This document shows positions 20,301 through 30,580 of a stretch of DNA of 64,000 nucleotides, in pieces; position 1 is the stretch's first letter, and each line of letters begins with the position of its first letter. Origin of the DNA: Rhodanobacter sp. PCA2 (GTDB lineage Bacteria; Pseudomonadota; Gammaproteobacteria; Xanthomonadales; Rhodanobacteraceae). The notes below the pieces were generated by a model. The model saw only the letters and a list, made by a program, of their open reading frames with translations, made no database searches and had not been told where the DNA came from. A program made the translations under genes and the position numbers. Location of the stretch: NCBI RefSeq assembly GCF_013620825.1, contig NZ_NJIC01000048.1, positions 21,657 to 85,656 of the forward strand, given 5' to 3'.

Positions 20301-23300
20301 CTCAGAAAGACCTGGCGTTCGCGTAGCGCATCGCCTTGACGTTCGCTGCCGCGCAGGCAGCTCAGAAATGGTCCTGGGTAAGCTCAGGGCAAGCGAGGCT
20401 GTTCGCTGCCGCGCAGGCAGCTCAGAAATACAGTTCTGCGTGGCAGCAGTGTATTGCGGCGTTCGCTGCCGCGCAGGCAGCTCAGAAATGCTGCGCCTGG
20501 CACGGCGGCAGGGGATACGGGTTCGCTGCCGCGCAGGCAGCTCAGAAAGGTACAGCGGCGAAGGCTCCACCGGAGTAAACGTTCGCTGCCGCGCAGGCAG
20601 CTCAGAAATCAGACAGTCAAAGCAGCCGCACTCGGGACAGGTTCGCTGCCGCGCAGGCAGCTCAGAAAACATTATCGTGCGCGCCAAGATTGAGCATGGG
20701 GTTCGCTGCCGCGCAGGCAGCTCAGAAAGTAGACATCGGCGTCGATGGGCACGATGGCGAGTTCGCTGCCGCGCAGGCAGCTCAGAAAGCTCCCGACCCT
20801 TAGCCATTAACTCGCAGGCGGTTCGCTGCCGCGCAGGCAGCTCAGAAAACAGCGCTGCCCCTACGCTTACGCGGTTTGATGTTCGCTGCCGCGCAGGCAG
20901 CTCAGAAAGTCTGCGCGGCGGCATCGGTCGCGCGAGGCGTGTTCGCTGCCGCGCAGGCAGCTCAGAAATTCCCGACATCGACCAGCCCTCCGCAACTGTC
21001 GTTCGCTGCCGCGCAGGCAGCTCAGAAATTTGAGCCGAGGCTTGGTCGTGTGCGTGTTGCGTTCGCTGCCGCGCAGGCAGCTCAGAAAGTGGGGATGCCC
21101 CAGGAGTTGAGCTGCTGGGCGTTCGCTGCCGCGCAGGCAGCTCAGAAAACGATCATGCGGCGACCGGTGTCCCCGTTGTTGTTCGCTGCCGCGCAGGCAG
21201 CTCAGAAAACTTCACGGGATCTGCATTGATCCCCTGATCGGTTCGCTGCCGCGCAGGCAGCTCAGAAATGTCGCGATCTGCCAAATGTAGGCAGGAGTGG
21301 GTTCGCTGCCGCGCAGGCAGCTCAGAAATTCGCTGTCGCCAGGCGCGCGCGCCATTGCGTGTTCGCTGCCGCGCAGGCAGCTCAGAAACGCCGGATCAGT
21401 GGGGCGACGCCTTTCTACGGGTTCGCTGCCGCGCAGGCAGCTCAGAAAACAGGCAGCTGCCGCCGTCAGTGCAGGACAAGGTTCGCTGCCGCGCAGGCAG
21501 CTCAGAAACAACCCGTAGAATTGCTTAAGGGCCTATTCGGGTTCGCTGCCGCGCAGGCAGCTCAGAAAAGTGGGGGTGCGCAGATATGCGTCCCCGGTAA
21601 GTTCGCTGCCGCGCAGGCAGCTCAGAAAAGCGTGACCATCTCGCCACTGGCGGTGTAACCGTTCGCTGCCGCGCAGGCAGCTCAGAAATAATGTCAACAA
21701 TTATTTTTGCCGCCCTGGCCGTTCGCTGCCGCGCAGGCAGCTCAGAAATACACGATCCGGCGGATACGCCTTGCCCAGCAGTTCGCTGCCGCGCAGGCAG
21801 CTCAGAAAGCAACGCTCATCAGCGACCCGGACGCGATGTTGTTCGCTGCCGCGCAGGCAGCTCAGAAAATTCAGGAGATGGGCGGCATGCGCAGCGGCAC
21901 GTTCGCTGCCGCGCAGGCAGCTCAGAAATCCAGCGTGCCGGGTTTCCAGCAGGTGGAGGGGTTCGCTGCCGCGCAGGCAGCTCAGAAAATTCAGATGTCG
22001 ATATGTCGAATATTCCTGCAGTTCGCTGCCGCGCAGGCAGCTCAGAAAATGCAGAGCCCACAGCGACCAGCACACCCACCGTTCGCTGCCGCGCAGGCAG
22101 CTCAGAAAACAAGGAGATCGACTTCGGCAACGGCAAGGCCGTTCGCTGCCGCGCAGGCAGCTCAGAAAACAATGGAGGCTCCATGAACATCCGCGCAAAC
22201 GTTCGCTGCCGCGCAGGCAGCTCAGAAATCAACGAACCATCGGCAACCACCGAACAGGCCGTTCGCTGCCGCGCAGGCAGCTCAGAAAGTCGCGACCAGT
22301 TGCGGGAGCTGCCACAAGATGTTCGCTGCCGCGCAGGCAGCTCAGAAAGCATTCCGGGCAGCGCGCCGCCTCCAGCATGTGTTCGCTGCCGCGCAGGCAG
22401 CTCAGAAAACGAAAGAGCGTGGTGCAGTGGCTTGGGCCGCGTTCGCTGCCGCGCAGGCAGCTCAGAAAATAAAATGCAACCGGCCAATCAGTCGATCCTT
22501 GTTCGCTGCCGCGCAGGCAGCTCAGAAATATGCTTCGGCTGCCCACTCGTCCTGAAAGCAGTTCGCTGCCGCGCAGGCAGCTCAGAAAAACTCGCCGAAG
22601 TTCAGGTCTTCGGGCGGCATGTTCGCTGCCGCGCAGGCAGCTCAGAAATCGACAACCTCGGCGCGCTGCTGGGTGTCACCGTTCGCTGCCGCGCAGGCAG
22701 CTCAGAAAATCGTCCAGTGCCTGATCGCTGGTCGGCCCTCGTTCGCTGCCGCGCAGGCAGCTCAGAAAAGTCAGCGTTGCGGCGGACACGGCGCGTCCAG
22801 GTTCGCTGCCGCGCAGGCAGCTCAGAGAATGAAGGATGCCGCCAAAGCCGTGCAACAACTGTTCGCTGCCGCGCAGGCAGCTCAGAAAACAACACATGCT
22901 GGCCGCACGCACTGGCACGTGTTCGCTGCCGCGCAGGCAGCTCAGAAAGATGTACGCATGCGCTTGATGCGCTGCGCTTCGTTCGCTGCCGCGCAGGCAG
23001 CTCAGAAACGTCTCCGATCAGCGACCCTGCTACCGCAGTTGTTCGCTGCCGCGCAGGCAGCTCAGAAAGTGAGCTCGGTAACGATGGCATCGGACAGGTT
23101 GTTCGCTGCCGCGCAGGCAGCTCAGAAAAGCCGCATGCATCGGCGTGGGGAAGATACTTGGTTCGCTGCCGCGCAGGCAGCTCAGAAATAAGAATAATGG
23201 CGATGTTGTGGCCCGTCGCAGTTCGCTGCCGCGCAGGCAGCTCAGAAATTCTCGCGAATGATGTTGAGGTCCAGCAGAAAGTTCGCTGCCGCGCAGGCAG

Positions 23301-24263
23301 CTCAGAAACAGTTCGCTATTTTCTCGCCAAGCGGCGCACCGTTCGCTGCCGCGCAGGCAGCTCAGAAACATTCGTGGACGAGGTTGTCGTCCGCCAGCGC
23401 GTTCGCTGCCGCGCAGGCAGCTCAGAAATGTCAAGCCTACGTGAGTTCGTGGAACGCCGGGTTCGCTGCCGCGCAGGCAGCTCAGAAAATGTCGCCATAC
23501 GCAACTTCACGGCCGCAGTGGTTCGCTGCCGCGCAGGCAGCTCAGAAATCGCGGTGGAGGAACAAGATCACGTCGGCCTTGTTCGCTGCCGCGCAGGCAG
23601 CTCAGAAAAGTCCGGCCACATCGACTTGCGGCGACGCCGGGTTCGCTGCCGCGCAGGCAGCTCAGAAACTATGTCGAGCGTCTCTCGACACAAGGGGCCA
23701 GTTCGCTGCCGCGCAGGCAGCTCAGAAATTGCCTCGCTATTCGATTACCAGCAGACGTGGGTTCGCTGCCGCGCAGGCAGCTCAGAAAAACGCCGATAAG
23801 CGCCGAGACCGCCCAAGCGCGTTCGCTGCCGCGCAGGCAGCTCAGAAAACTCAGAATTTTCCTGGCCGCATCCTCGCTGGGTTCGCTGCCGCGCAGGCAG
23901 CTCAGAAATCAGCGAGCATATCCAGCGCATCCGTTATCGAGTTCGCTGCCGCGCAGGCAGCTCAGAAATGACCGCGCACGTGAACGGCATCCCCAAGATG
24001 GTTCGCTGCCGCGCAGGCAGCTCAGAAAGCGAACAGCAACGCGATCACGTCCAATACCGCGTTCGCTGCCGCGCAGGCAGCTCAGAAATACGCCGGCGCC
24101 GAGACGGCCAATCTGCCCGAGTTCGCTGCCGCGCAGGAAGCTCAGAAATCTTCCACGCTGAGCACGGCGGGAAGCGAGCCGTTCGCTCCCGCACAAGCAG
24201 CTCAGAAGTGATCGGCGATGGGGGTTTGGCCCAGCGCTGAGCACATCCGGAATCGAGGGCGCA

Positions 24264-24291
24264 TATACAGGTCACACGAATCTGCTAGCGT
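24264..24291 (+). promoter_or_regulatory. Possible cpdB promoter
   Basis: TATACA (24264-24269), 16 bp, TAGCGT (24286-24291), 30 bp before the cpdB start, in the 113-bp gap after the array. Four of six and three of six consensus matches; weak support. Confidence 0.35.
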
Positions 24292-24321
24292 CAGCGGCCC
24301 TACCGCCATGATTGCCCTTGC

Positions 24322-26316
24322 ATGTCCGCACGACACCCTGCACTCGCCTTACTCGTCGCCACCCTGCTCGCCGGCTGCGCCCACCAGCCGTCGCATGCGC
24401 CCGCCCTGCCCGACGGCACGCGGGCCACGGTGGCGATCCTGGAAACCACGGACCTCCACACCAACATCCTCGGTTACGACTACTACAAGCAGAAGGCCGA
24501 TCCGTCGCTGGGCTTCGAGCGCACGGCCACGCTGATCGACGCGGCGCGCAAGCAGTTTCCGAACAACTTCCTGTTCGACAATGGCGACACCATCCAGGGC
24601 ACGGTGCTGGCGGATTGGCAGGCGCAGGTGCAGAAACTGGCCTGCGACCAGGAGCTGGCGGTCTATCGCGCGATGGACGCGGTGGGCTACGACGGCGGCA
24701 CCGCGGGCAACCACGAGTTCAACTACGGGCTGGGCTGGCTTTCGCAGGTCACCGGCACGCCGATGAACGTGGACGGCGGCGAACGGCGGCAATGCGCCGG
24801 GCCGCATTTCCCGCTGGTGCTGGCGAACGTGGACAGCACGCGCGACGGCGCGCCCATCTTCAAGCCGTGGACCATGCTCACCAAGCCGATCGCGGTGCAG
24901 CTGCCGGACGGCACGACCGCCAGCGTGCCGCTGCGCGTGGCGATCATCGGCTTCACGCCGCCGCCCATCCTGCAGTGGGACAAGCAGAACCTGGCCGGCA
25001 AGGTCGGCGTGGACGGCGTGGTCGAGGCGGCGAAGAAGTACCTGCCGCAGATCGAGGCGCAGCATCCCGACCTGGTGGTGGCGATGATGCACGGCGGCCT
25101 GGACACCGCGCCGTACACGCCCGCGATGGAAAATGCCGGCTGGCACCTCGCCGGCGTGCCGGGCATCGACGTGCTGTTGCTGGGCCACTCGCACACCGAG
25201 TTCCCCGGCCCGCGCTTCGCGCACATGCCGGACGTGGACGCGGTGCGCGGCTTCGTGCACGGCGTGCCCGCGGTGATGGGCGGCTTCTTCGGCAAGGACC
25301 TGGGCGTGATCGAGCTGGCGCTGGATCGCAGGGACGGCCGCTGGAGCGTCGACAAGAACCGGACACACAGCGAGGTGCGCCCGATCTGCAGCAAGCCCGG
25401 CGATGCCGCAAGCTGCGTGGCGGCCGACCCCGCGATCGCGCCGCTGGTGGCGAAGGTGCAGGAGGCCGCGGTGGCCTACGTCAACACGCCGATCGGCCAC
25501 AGCGACGTGCGGCTTTCCAGCTATTTCGCGGACGAGGGCAACATGAGCGCGCTGGCCGTGGTCAATGCCGCGCAGCGCGACTACGTGCGCGCGGAACTGC
25601 CGCGCCTGCATCCGGAACTGGCGAAGGTGCCGGTGCTCTCCGCCGCCGCCGCGTTCCGCACCGGTTTCGGCGGCCCGGACGACTACACCGACGTGGCGCC
25701 CGGCCCGCTCACCCTGCGCAGCGCGGCGGACCTCTACTTCTATCCGAACACGCTGGCTGCGGTGAAGACCGACGGCGCTGGCGTGAAGGCGTGGCTGGAA
25801 GAGGCGGCCAAGCGCTTCAACCGCATCGACCCGGCGAAGACCGACGCGCAGGAACTGGTCAACACGCGCTTCCCCGGCTACAACTTCGACCAGATCCAGG
25901 GCGGCGTCCACTACGTCATCGACGTGTCGAAACCTGCGGGCCAGCGCATCGTGTCGCTCACGTTCGACGGCAAGCCGGTGAAGCCCGGGCAGCCCTTCGT
26001 CGTGGTCACCAACAACTACCGCGCCAGCGGCGGCGGCCGCTTCCCGGGGCTGGACGGCAGCAGCATCGTGCTGAGCGCCCCCGACGGCACGCGCGAGATC
26101 GTGGCGCGCTGGCTGCAGCAGCACCGCGAGATCGCCGCGCGCAACCTGCCGGCGCGCTCCTGGCGCTTCGCGCCGCTGAAGACCGCCGCGCCGGTGGTGT
26201 TCACCGGCGCCAGCGGCAAGGCCGGGATCGCCCGTGCGGACGGACTCGACCCCATCCGCGAAGTGAAGGACCATGGCGACGGCACGGCCACCTACGCGAT
26301 CGACCTGTCGCGCTGA
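24322..26316 (+). CDS. cpdB: 2',3'-cyclic-nucleotide 2'-phosphodiesterase / 3'-nucleotidase, lipoprotein
   Basis: A 664-residue metallophosphoesterase of the CpdB/5'-nucleotidase family. Metal-binding motifs are in order: ETTDLHTN near residue 41, DNGDTIQG near 90, GNHEFNYG near 131, then MMHGGLD and LLGHSHTEF in the middle. The C-terminal half is the 5'-nucleotidase substrate-binding domain. The enzyme hydrolyses 2',3'-cyclic and 3'-nucleotides outside the cytoplasm to supply phosphate and nucleosides. The N-terminus has a lipobox (LLVATLLAGC) so it is probably membrane-anchored rather than freely periplasmic as in E. coli. It lies just beyond the distal end of the array with no obvious functional tie to it. 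Confidence 0.94.
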   Translation: MSARHPALALLVATLLAGCAHQPSHAPALPDGTRATVAILETTDLHTNILGYDYYKQKADPSLGFERTATLIDAARKQFPNNFLFDNGDTIQGTVLADWQAQVQKLACDQELAVYRAMDAVGYDGGTAGNHEFNYGLGWLSQVTGTPMNVDGGERRQCAGPHFPLVLANVDSTRDGAPIFKPWTMLTKPIAVQLPDGTTASVPLRVAIIGFTPPPILQWDKQNLAGKVGVDGVVEAAKKYLPQIEAQHPDLVVAMMHGGLDTAPYTPAMENAGWHLAGVPGIDVLLLGHSHTEFPGPRFAHMPDVDAVRGFVHGVPAVMGGFFGKDLGVIELALDRRDGRWSVDKNRTHSEVRPICSKPGDAASCVAADPAIAPLVAKVQEAAVAYVNTPIGHSDVRLSSYFADEGNMSALAVVNAAQRDYVRAELPRLHPELAKVPVLSAAAAFRTGFGGPDDYTDVAPGPLTLRSAADLYFYPNTLAAVKTDGAGVKAWLEEAAKRFNRIDPAKTDAQELVNTRFPGYNFDQIQGGVHYVIDVSKPAGQRIVSLTFDGKPVKPGQPFVVVTNNYRASGGGRFPGLDGSSIVLSAPDGTREIVARWLQQHREIAARNLPARSWRFAPLKTAAPVVFTGASGKAGIARADGLDPIREVKDHGDGTATYAIDLSR

Positions 26317-26410
26317 GCCGCCCTCCACGTCACCCGGCCCACGAACGCCCACCGATGCGATCCACCACCCGGTCCCGCCACCAGGCGCCCCCGCGCCGGA
26401 AGCACGCGGC

Positions 26411-27622
26411 ATGAGCGGCGCCTCGATGCTGCGGCGGATTCCGCGCGGCATCTGGGCGCTGGGCCTGGTGTCGATGTTGATGGACATCTCCTCGGAGATG
26501 ATCCACGCGCTGCTGCCGGTGTACCTGGTGGGCACGCTGGGCATCTCCACGCTGGCGGTGGGCTTCATCGAAGGCATCGCGGAGTCGACCGCGTCGATCG
26601 TGAAGGTGTTTTCCGGCGCGCTGTCGGACTGGCTGGGCCGGCGCAAGCTGCTGGCGGCGATCGGCTACGGGCTGGCGGCGCTGACCAAGCCGGTGTTCCC
26701 CTTGGCGCAGACGGTGGGCTGGGTGGTGGCCGCGCGCTTCGTGGACCGCGTCGGCAAGGGCATCCGCGGCGCGCCGCGCGACGCGCTGATCGCGGACCTG
26801 GCGCCGCCGGGCATGAGCGGCGCCGCGTTCGGGCTGCGCCAATCGCTGGACATCACGGGCGCCTACATCGGCCCGCTGCTGGCGATCGCGCTGATGTGGC
26901 TGGGCGGCAACGACATCCCGCTGGTGTTCTGGGTCGCGGTGCTGCCGGCGTTCGCCGCGTTCGCGCTGATCGCGTTCGCCGTGCACGACGTGCCGCGCGC
27001 AGCTGCCGCGCCTGCGCGGCGCATGCCGCTGGCGCGCGCCGAACTGGCCCGGCTGCCGCCGCTGTACTGGCAGGTGGTGGTGGTGGCCGCGGTGTTCACC
27101 TTGGCGCGCTACAGCGAGGCGTTCCTGGTGCTGCGGGCGCAGGAGCTGAAGCTGCAACTGGCGCTGATCCCGCTGGTGCTGGTGCTGATGAACGTGGTCT
27201 ACGCACTGGCCGCCTATCCGTTCGGCAAGCTGGCCGACCGCCTCGACCGCGGCGTGCTGCTCGCCATCGGCTTCGGCGTGCTGGTGCTGGCCGACCTGGT
27301 GCTGGCGCTGCCGGGCGGCCTGCCCGGGCTGGCTGCCGGCGTGATGCTGTGGGGGCTGCACATGGGCATGACCCAGGGCCTGCTCGCCGCGCTGGTGGCC
27401 GACACGGCGCCGGAATCGCTGCGCGGCACCGCGTTCGGCATGTACAACCTGGTCAGCGGCGTGGCCCTGCTGCTGGCCAGCGTGCTGGCTGGCGGACTGT
27501 GGGAACGCATCGGCCCGCAGGCCACCTTCCTCGCCGGCGCCGCGTTCGCCACGCTGGCCCTGCTCGGCCTGCTCGTGCTGCTGCGGCGATGGTCCGTGAA
27601 CAGGCGCCCGGCGCCGCCGTGA
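26411..27622 (+). CDS. MFS transporter
   Basis: A 403-residue integral membrane protein of the major facilitator superfamily with about 11-12 hydrophobic segments. The conserved loop between helices 2 and 3 appears as GALSDWLGRRK, and DRVGKGIRGAPRDAL is typical of a group of uncharacterised bacterial MFS proteins. The substrate cannot be inferred. ATG 26411 has GGAAG about 8 nt upstream. It lies 94 bp after cpdB on the same strand and its stop abuts the convergent gene at 27623. Confidence 0.9.
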   Translation: MSGASMLRRIPRGIWALGLVSMLMDISSEMIHALLPVYLVGTLGISTLAVGFIEGIAESTASIVKVFSGALSDWLGRRKLLAAIGYGLAALTKPVFPLAQTVGWVVAARFVDRVGKGIRGAPRDALIADLAPPGMSGAAFGLRQSLDITGAYIGPLLAIALMWLGGNDIPLVFWVAVLPAFAAFALIAFAVHDVPRAAAAPARRMPLARAELARLPPLYWQVVVVAAVFTLARYSEAFLVLRAQELKLQLALIPLVLVLMNVVYALAAYPFGKLADRLDRGVLLAIGFGVLVLADLVLALPGGLPGLAAGVMLWGLHMGMTQGLLAALVADTAPESLRGTAFGMYNLVSGVALLLASVLAGGLWERIGPQATFLAGAAFATLALLGLLVLLRRWSVNRRPAPP

Positions 27623-28087
27623 TCATCGCCGTTGCGCCGGTCTGTCGACCGGCGCAACGGCGCGCTCCCACCCGGCCACCGGCCCCGGCTGCAGGCGGAA
27701 CAGCGGATGGGGTTCCGGGCGGACCAGTCCGCGCCAGCGCGCGTGCAACGACGGGTCGCGTACCTCCAGCTTCGCCAGCAGGTGCCGCCATTCCAGATCG
27801 AGCTGGCCATCGTTCAGAGGCAGCGCCGCCGCGTCGCGCCGCACCGGCCCGAAACGGCTGCGGTCGAAGCGGTAGCCGCGCGCCAGCGACTCGGTGTGGA
27901 CCGCGGCGAGATAGGCGTTGATCGCCAGCGTCGGCGTGGCGTGCCGGCGGAAACGGTCGAGCTGGGGATGCCGGCGATAGCCGCGCGTGGCGCCGCGCAG
28001 CATGGCGCGCGCCAGCAACGCCTCGCGCCACAAGGCCACCAGGCCTTTCGCATCCAGGTAACGAGGGTGCAGCGACCACAGGCGCAC
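27623..28087 (-). CDS. Pyrimidine-dimer DNA glycosylase-like protein
   Basis: A 154-residue protein beginning (M)RLWSLHPRYLDAKGLVALWR and containing RGYRRHPQLDRF, the signature of the pyrimidine-dimer DNA glycosylase / endonuclease V family (T4 DenV-like), which removes UV-damaged bases. Length fits the family. The start is GTG at 28087, preceded by AGGGA; no ATG fits the homologous N-terminus. It is convergent with the MFS gene and 71 bp downstream of the cytochrome gene. Many bacterial members are annotated only by similarity, so activity is inferred. Confidence 0.75.
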   Translation of the reverse strand: MRLWSLHPRYLDAKGLVALWREALLARAMLRGATRGYRRHPQLDRFRRHATPTLAINAYLAAVHTESLARGYRFDRSRFGPVRRDAAALPLNDGQLDLEWRHLLAKLEVRDPSLHARWRGLVRPEPHPLFRLQPGPVAGWERAVAPVDRPAQRR

Positions 28088-28158
28088 GACGGATCCCTGC
28101 GGTCCGCAAACGACGGGCCCGCGACGCCGCAGGATGCCATGCGCGGGCCGGCGGCGGT

Positions 28159-29442
28159 TCAGTCCGTCGGCGTGTGCCGCAGGCGGCCCACCTCGTCGGA
28201 CCGCACCGCACCCCCACGGTTCGACCAGGACTGGCGGATGTAGCTGACCACCGCCGCCACTTCCGCGTCGCTCAGCTGCTGCGCGAACGGCGGCATCGAA
28301 TACGGCCGCGGGTTGCCTGCGGTGGCCGGCGCGAAGCCGCCCAGCAGCACGCCGCGCACGGCGTTGGTCGCGGTGGGCTCGGTCACCGAGGTGTTGCCGT
28401 CCAGCGGCGGGGAGACACCAGGCACGCCTTCGCCCTGCTTGCCGTGGCAGGTGGAGCACTGCTGCTCGTAGAGCTTGCCGCCCTGCGCGTGGCTGGCGGC
28501 CTTCGCGAACGCCGCGGGTGCGGCCGGCGCCGGCCCGCGCGCAGGCAGCGCCTGCAGGTAGACCGCCACCGCCTGCAGGTCGGCGTCGCTCATGTGCTGG
28601 GTGCTGTTGCGCACCACGTCGGCCATCGGGCCGAACGCGGTGCCCCTGGCCGACTGGCCGGTCTTGAGCAGGTCCACGATGTCCTGGCCGCTCCAGCCCG
28701 CCAGCCCGCCGCCCGGCTGCGTGCTCAGGTCCGGCGCGTACCAGTCCTGCGCGGGTATCGTGCCGCCGGCGAGGTGGTGGTCCTTGTCCATGCCGCCCCA
28801 CGCGTTGCGCGTGGTATGGCATTCGTTGCAGTGGCCCAGGCCCTGCACCAGGTAGGCGCCGCGGTTCCACTCCGCCGACTTGCCCGGATCGTCCCGGTAC
28901 ACGCCCGGCGTGAAGTACAGCGCACGCCACGCCAGCAGGCTGGCGCGCACGTTGTAGGGAAAGGACAGCCCCGGCGCGCGATCGGGCTGGCGCACCGGCG
29001 GCAGCGACTTCAGGTAGGCGAAGATCGCCAGCGCGTCGTCGCGGTTGACCCTGGTGAACGAGGTGTAGGAGAACACCGGATACAGCAGCTCGCCGCCGCG
29101 CCCCTTGCCCTCGTGCAGCGCGCGCCAGAAATCCTCGAAGCCCCACTGGCCGATGCCGGTTTCCGCATCGGGCGTGAGGTTGGGCGCGGGCACGTCGCCG
29201 AACGGCGTGGGCAGCGCGCGGCCGCCGGCATAGCGCTGGCCGCCGCGCGCCGTATGGCAGGCGGCGCAGTCGCCCACCGCGGCGAGGTATTCGCCGCGCG
29301 CGACCAGCGCGGGATCGCGCAGCTTCGCCGCCTCGGCCTCGAGCTGCGCGGCCGGCGCAGGATGCGCCCGGCCCGGCACGAACAGCCACCAGCCCAGCAG
29401 CGCGGCTCCGCCCAGCACCGGGATCAGCCACCAGCGTTTCAT
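28159..29442 (-). CDS. Trihaem cytochrome c, membrane-anchored
   Basis: A 427-residue protein with an N-terminal anchor (WWLIPVLGGAALLGWWLF) and three CXXCH haem motifs: CAACH near residue 60, CNECH near 206 and CSTCH near 330. This is the layout of the cytochrome c subunit of membrane-bound alcohol, aldehyde or gluconate dehydrogenases, which passes electrons to ubiquinone; here no flavin or PQQ dehydrogenase subunit lies next to it. Start ATG 29442 overlaps the stop of the upstream cytochrome gene (ATGA), so the two are one transcription unit. Confidence 0.9.
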   Translation of the reverse strand: MKRWWLIPVLGGAALLGWWLFVPGRAHPAPAAQLEAEAAKLRDPALVARGEYLAAVGDCAACHTARGGQRYAGGRALPTPFGDVPAPNLTPDAETGIGQWGFEDFWRALHEGKGRGGELLYPVFSYTSFTRVNRDDALAIFAYLKSLPPVRQPDRAPGLSFPYNVRASLLAWRALYFTPGVYRDDPGKSAEWNRGAYLVQGLGHCNECHTTRNAWGGMDKDHHLAGGTIPAQDWYAPDLSTQPGGGLAGWSGQDIVDLLKTGQSARGTAFGPMADVVRNSTQHMSDADLQAVAVYLQALPARGPAPAAPAAFAKAASHAQGGKLYEQQCSTCHGKQGEGVPGVSPPLDGNTSVTEPTATNAVRGVLLGGFAPATAGNPRPYSMPPFAQQLSDAEVAAVVSYIRQSWSNRGGAVRSDEVGRLRHTPTD

Positions 29443-30173
29443 GGATTCACCCCGCTCTTGCCCATCACGCACCAGCCCGGCAGCGGCTCGCGCTGCGCGC
29501 TGGCCGGCACGGGATGCATGTCGTTCGGCGGCGGCTGGCTGGCCAGCCACGCGGCCACCGCGGCGACGTCGCCGCCGGTCATGCGATTGGCCACCACGAC
29601 CATGCAGCCGGGGCCGTCGGTGACGCGCTGGTGCGTGCGCCACGCCTCCAGTTGCGCATTGATGTATGCATAGGACAGGCCCGCCAGGCCCGGCATCATC
29701 GGCTCCACGCCGGTCAGCGTGCTGCCGTGGCAGCTCTCGCAGGAGGGCACGCCGCGGCCGGGATCGCCGTGGCGTACCAGTTGCTCGCCGCGCTGCAGCG
29801 CCGCGGCGGACACCGCGGGCACCGGCTGGCGCCGGTACGGCACCTGCTGCGCCGCGAAGTATTCCGCGATCTGGCGCAGGTAGTCAGGGCTCAACTGGCG
29901 CACCACGTATTCCATCGCCGCATGGCGGCGCTGGCCGCCCTGGAAGAATTCCAGCTGTTGCAGCAGGTAGCCGGCCGGCTTGCCGGCCAGGCGCGGCACT
30001 TTCGCGTCGCCCGGCAGGCCTTCGCCGTGGTCGCCATGGCAACTGGCGCAGGCGGCGACGCGCTGCTGCATGGAATCCGGGGCATCAGCCGCAAGCACGC
30101 CCGCGCCCGCGCCGGACGCAAGCCATACGACGCCGGCGCTCAACAGGAAGCGCAAGGAAAACCGGAGATTCAT
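29439..30173 (-). CDS. Dihaem cytochrome c, periplasmic
   Basis: A 244-residue exported protein with a signal peptide (FLLSAGVVWLASGAGAGVLAA) and two CXXCH motifs, CASCH near residue 45 and CESCH near 146, in a class I dihaem cytochrome c4-like arrangement. It is co-transcribed with the trihaem cytochrome and probably forms an electron chain with it. An alternative start nine bases upstream (30182) adds three residues; neither has a well-placed ribosome binding site. Confidence 0.87.
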   Translation of the reverse strand: MNLRFSLRFLLSAGVVWLASGAGAGVLAADAPDSMQQRVAACASCHGDHGEGLPGDAKVPRLAGKPAGYLLQQLEFFQGGQRRHAAMEYVVRQLSPDYLRQIAEYFAAQQVPYRRQPVPAVSAAALQRGEQLVRHGDPGRGVPSCESCHGSTLTGVEPMMPGLAGLSYAYINAQLEAWRTHQRVTDGPGCMVVVANRMTGGDVAAVAAWLASQPPPNDMHPVPASAQREPLPGWCVMGKSGVNP

Positions 30174-30288
30174 TCCTGCCATTGTAATCGGGCGTGCCGG
30201 CGCCGGCGGCCCGAAACCGGGGGTCGCGACAACCTGCCGCGGTCGCACATCGGCCGCGGTCCCGAAGGAACAGTTGCAAATGCACCTG

Positions 30289-30318
30289 TTGACTGCAGTG
30301 CAACACAGGTCTTAGTGT
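30289..30318 (+). promoter_or_regulatory. Probable thr operon promoter
   Basis: TTGACT (30289-30294), 18 bp, TAGTGT (30313-30318). An inverted repeat TTGCA ... TGCAA (30274 to 30303) surrounds the -35. The leader peptide and attenuator region follow. Confidence 0.45.
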
Positions 30319-30382
30319 CGGCTCCATGTCGCCGCATTCCGCCATCGCACGCATGCATTCCGTACCGGCCATCGCCGGTCGC

Positions 30383-30490
30383 ATGCCGTCGCGCACGGGC
30401 GACATCGCCGCCATCGCCACGATCACCACCACGATTATTACCACCGGTACCGGTACCTCCGGCTACGGGTGGGCGTTCGTGCGCGAGTAA
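30383..30490 (+). CDS. thrL: Thr/Ile-rich leader peptide of the thr operon
   Basis: A short reading frame ending at TAA 30488 contains [18 protein letters not shown]: eight Thr and three Ile codons close together. Such runs let ribosome stalling sense charged tRNA-Thr and tRNA-Ile and so control transcription into the structural genes, as in E. coli thrL. In-frame ATGs lie at 30326, 30353 and 30383; the first is at the predicted transcription start, so a later one is likelier. I give the shortest form (35 aa). The structural genes start 90 bp after it. Confidence 0.75.
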   Translation: MPSRTGDIAAIATITTTIITTGTGTSGYGWAFVRE

Positions 30491-30506
30491 CACTTCACAC
30501 ACGCAA

Positions 30507-30530
30507 CGGCCCCCTCGACGAGGCGGGCCG
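30507..30530 (+). terminator. Hairpin in the thr leader, possible attenuator
   Basis: CGGCCC-CCTC, a 3-nt loop, GAGG-C-GGGCCG: a very stable GC stem between the leader peptide and the homoserine dehydrogenase gene. It lacks a T-run, so it may be a Rho-dependent or anti-terminator element rather than a classical attenuator. Confidence 0.45.
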
Positions 30531-30580
30531 GTGCACACCGACACGCCAGACGAAGCGGGGCCTCCACCGGAGAGCTCACC

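Larger units (their letters stand above)
15719..24208 (+). CRISPR. Type I-F CRISPR array, 142 repeats and 141 spacers
   Basis: The 28-nt repeat is GTTCGCTGCCGCGCAGGCAG followed by CTCAGAAA, a I-F repeat with a CTGCC/GGCAG stem. Repeats start every 60 bp from 15719 to 16619 (16 copies), from 16680 to 19740 (52) and from 19801 to 24181 (74); the two register shifts are caused by 33-nt spacers at 16647-16679 and 19768-19800, all others being 32 nt. One internal repeat, at 22801, has a single change near its end. The last two, at 24121 (one change) and 24181 (several changes), are degenerate and mark the leader-distal end. The leader end faces cas6f. Spacer targets cannot be named without a search. 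Confidence 0.99.

Noticed and set aside
15719..24208. Self-targeting spacers against genes in this window
   Set aside because: I saw none while reading, but 141 spacers cannot be compared exhaustively by eye; a search is needed before any claim.
15653..24240. Many long open frames across the array, giving repeated peptides such as VRCRAGSSE or SLPRRQLRK
   Set aside because: They are translations of the 28-bp repeat; the 60-bp period is a multiple of three, so frames stay open. There is no ribosome binding pattern or codon signal.
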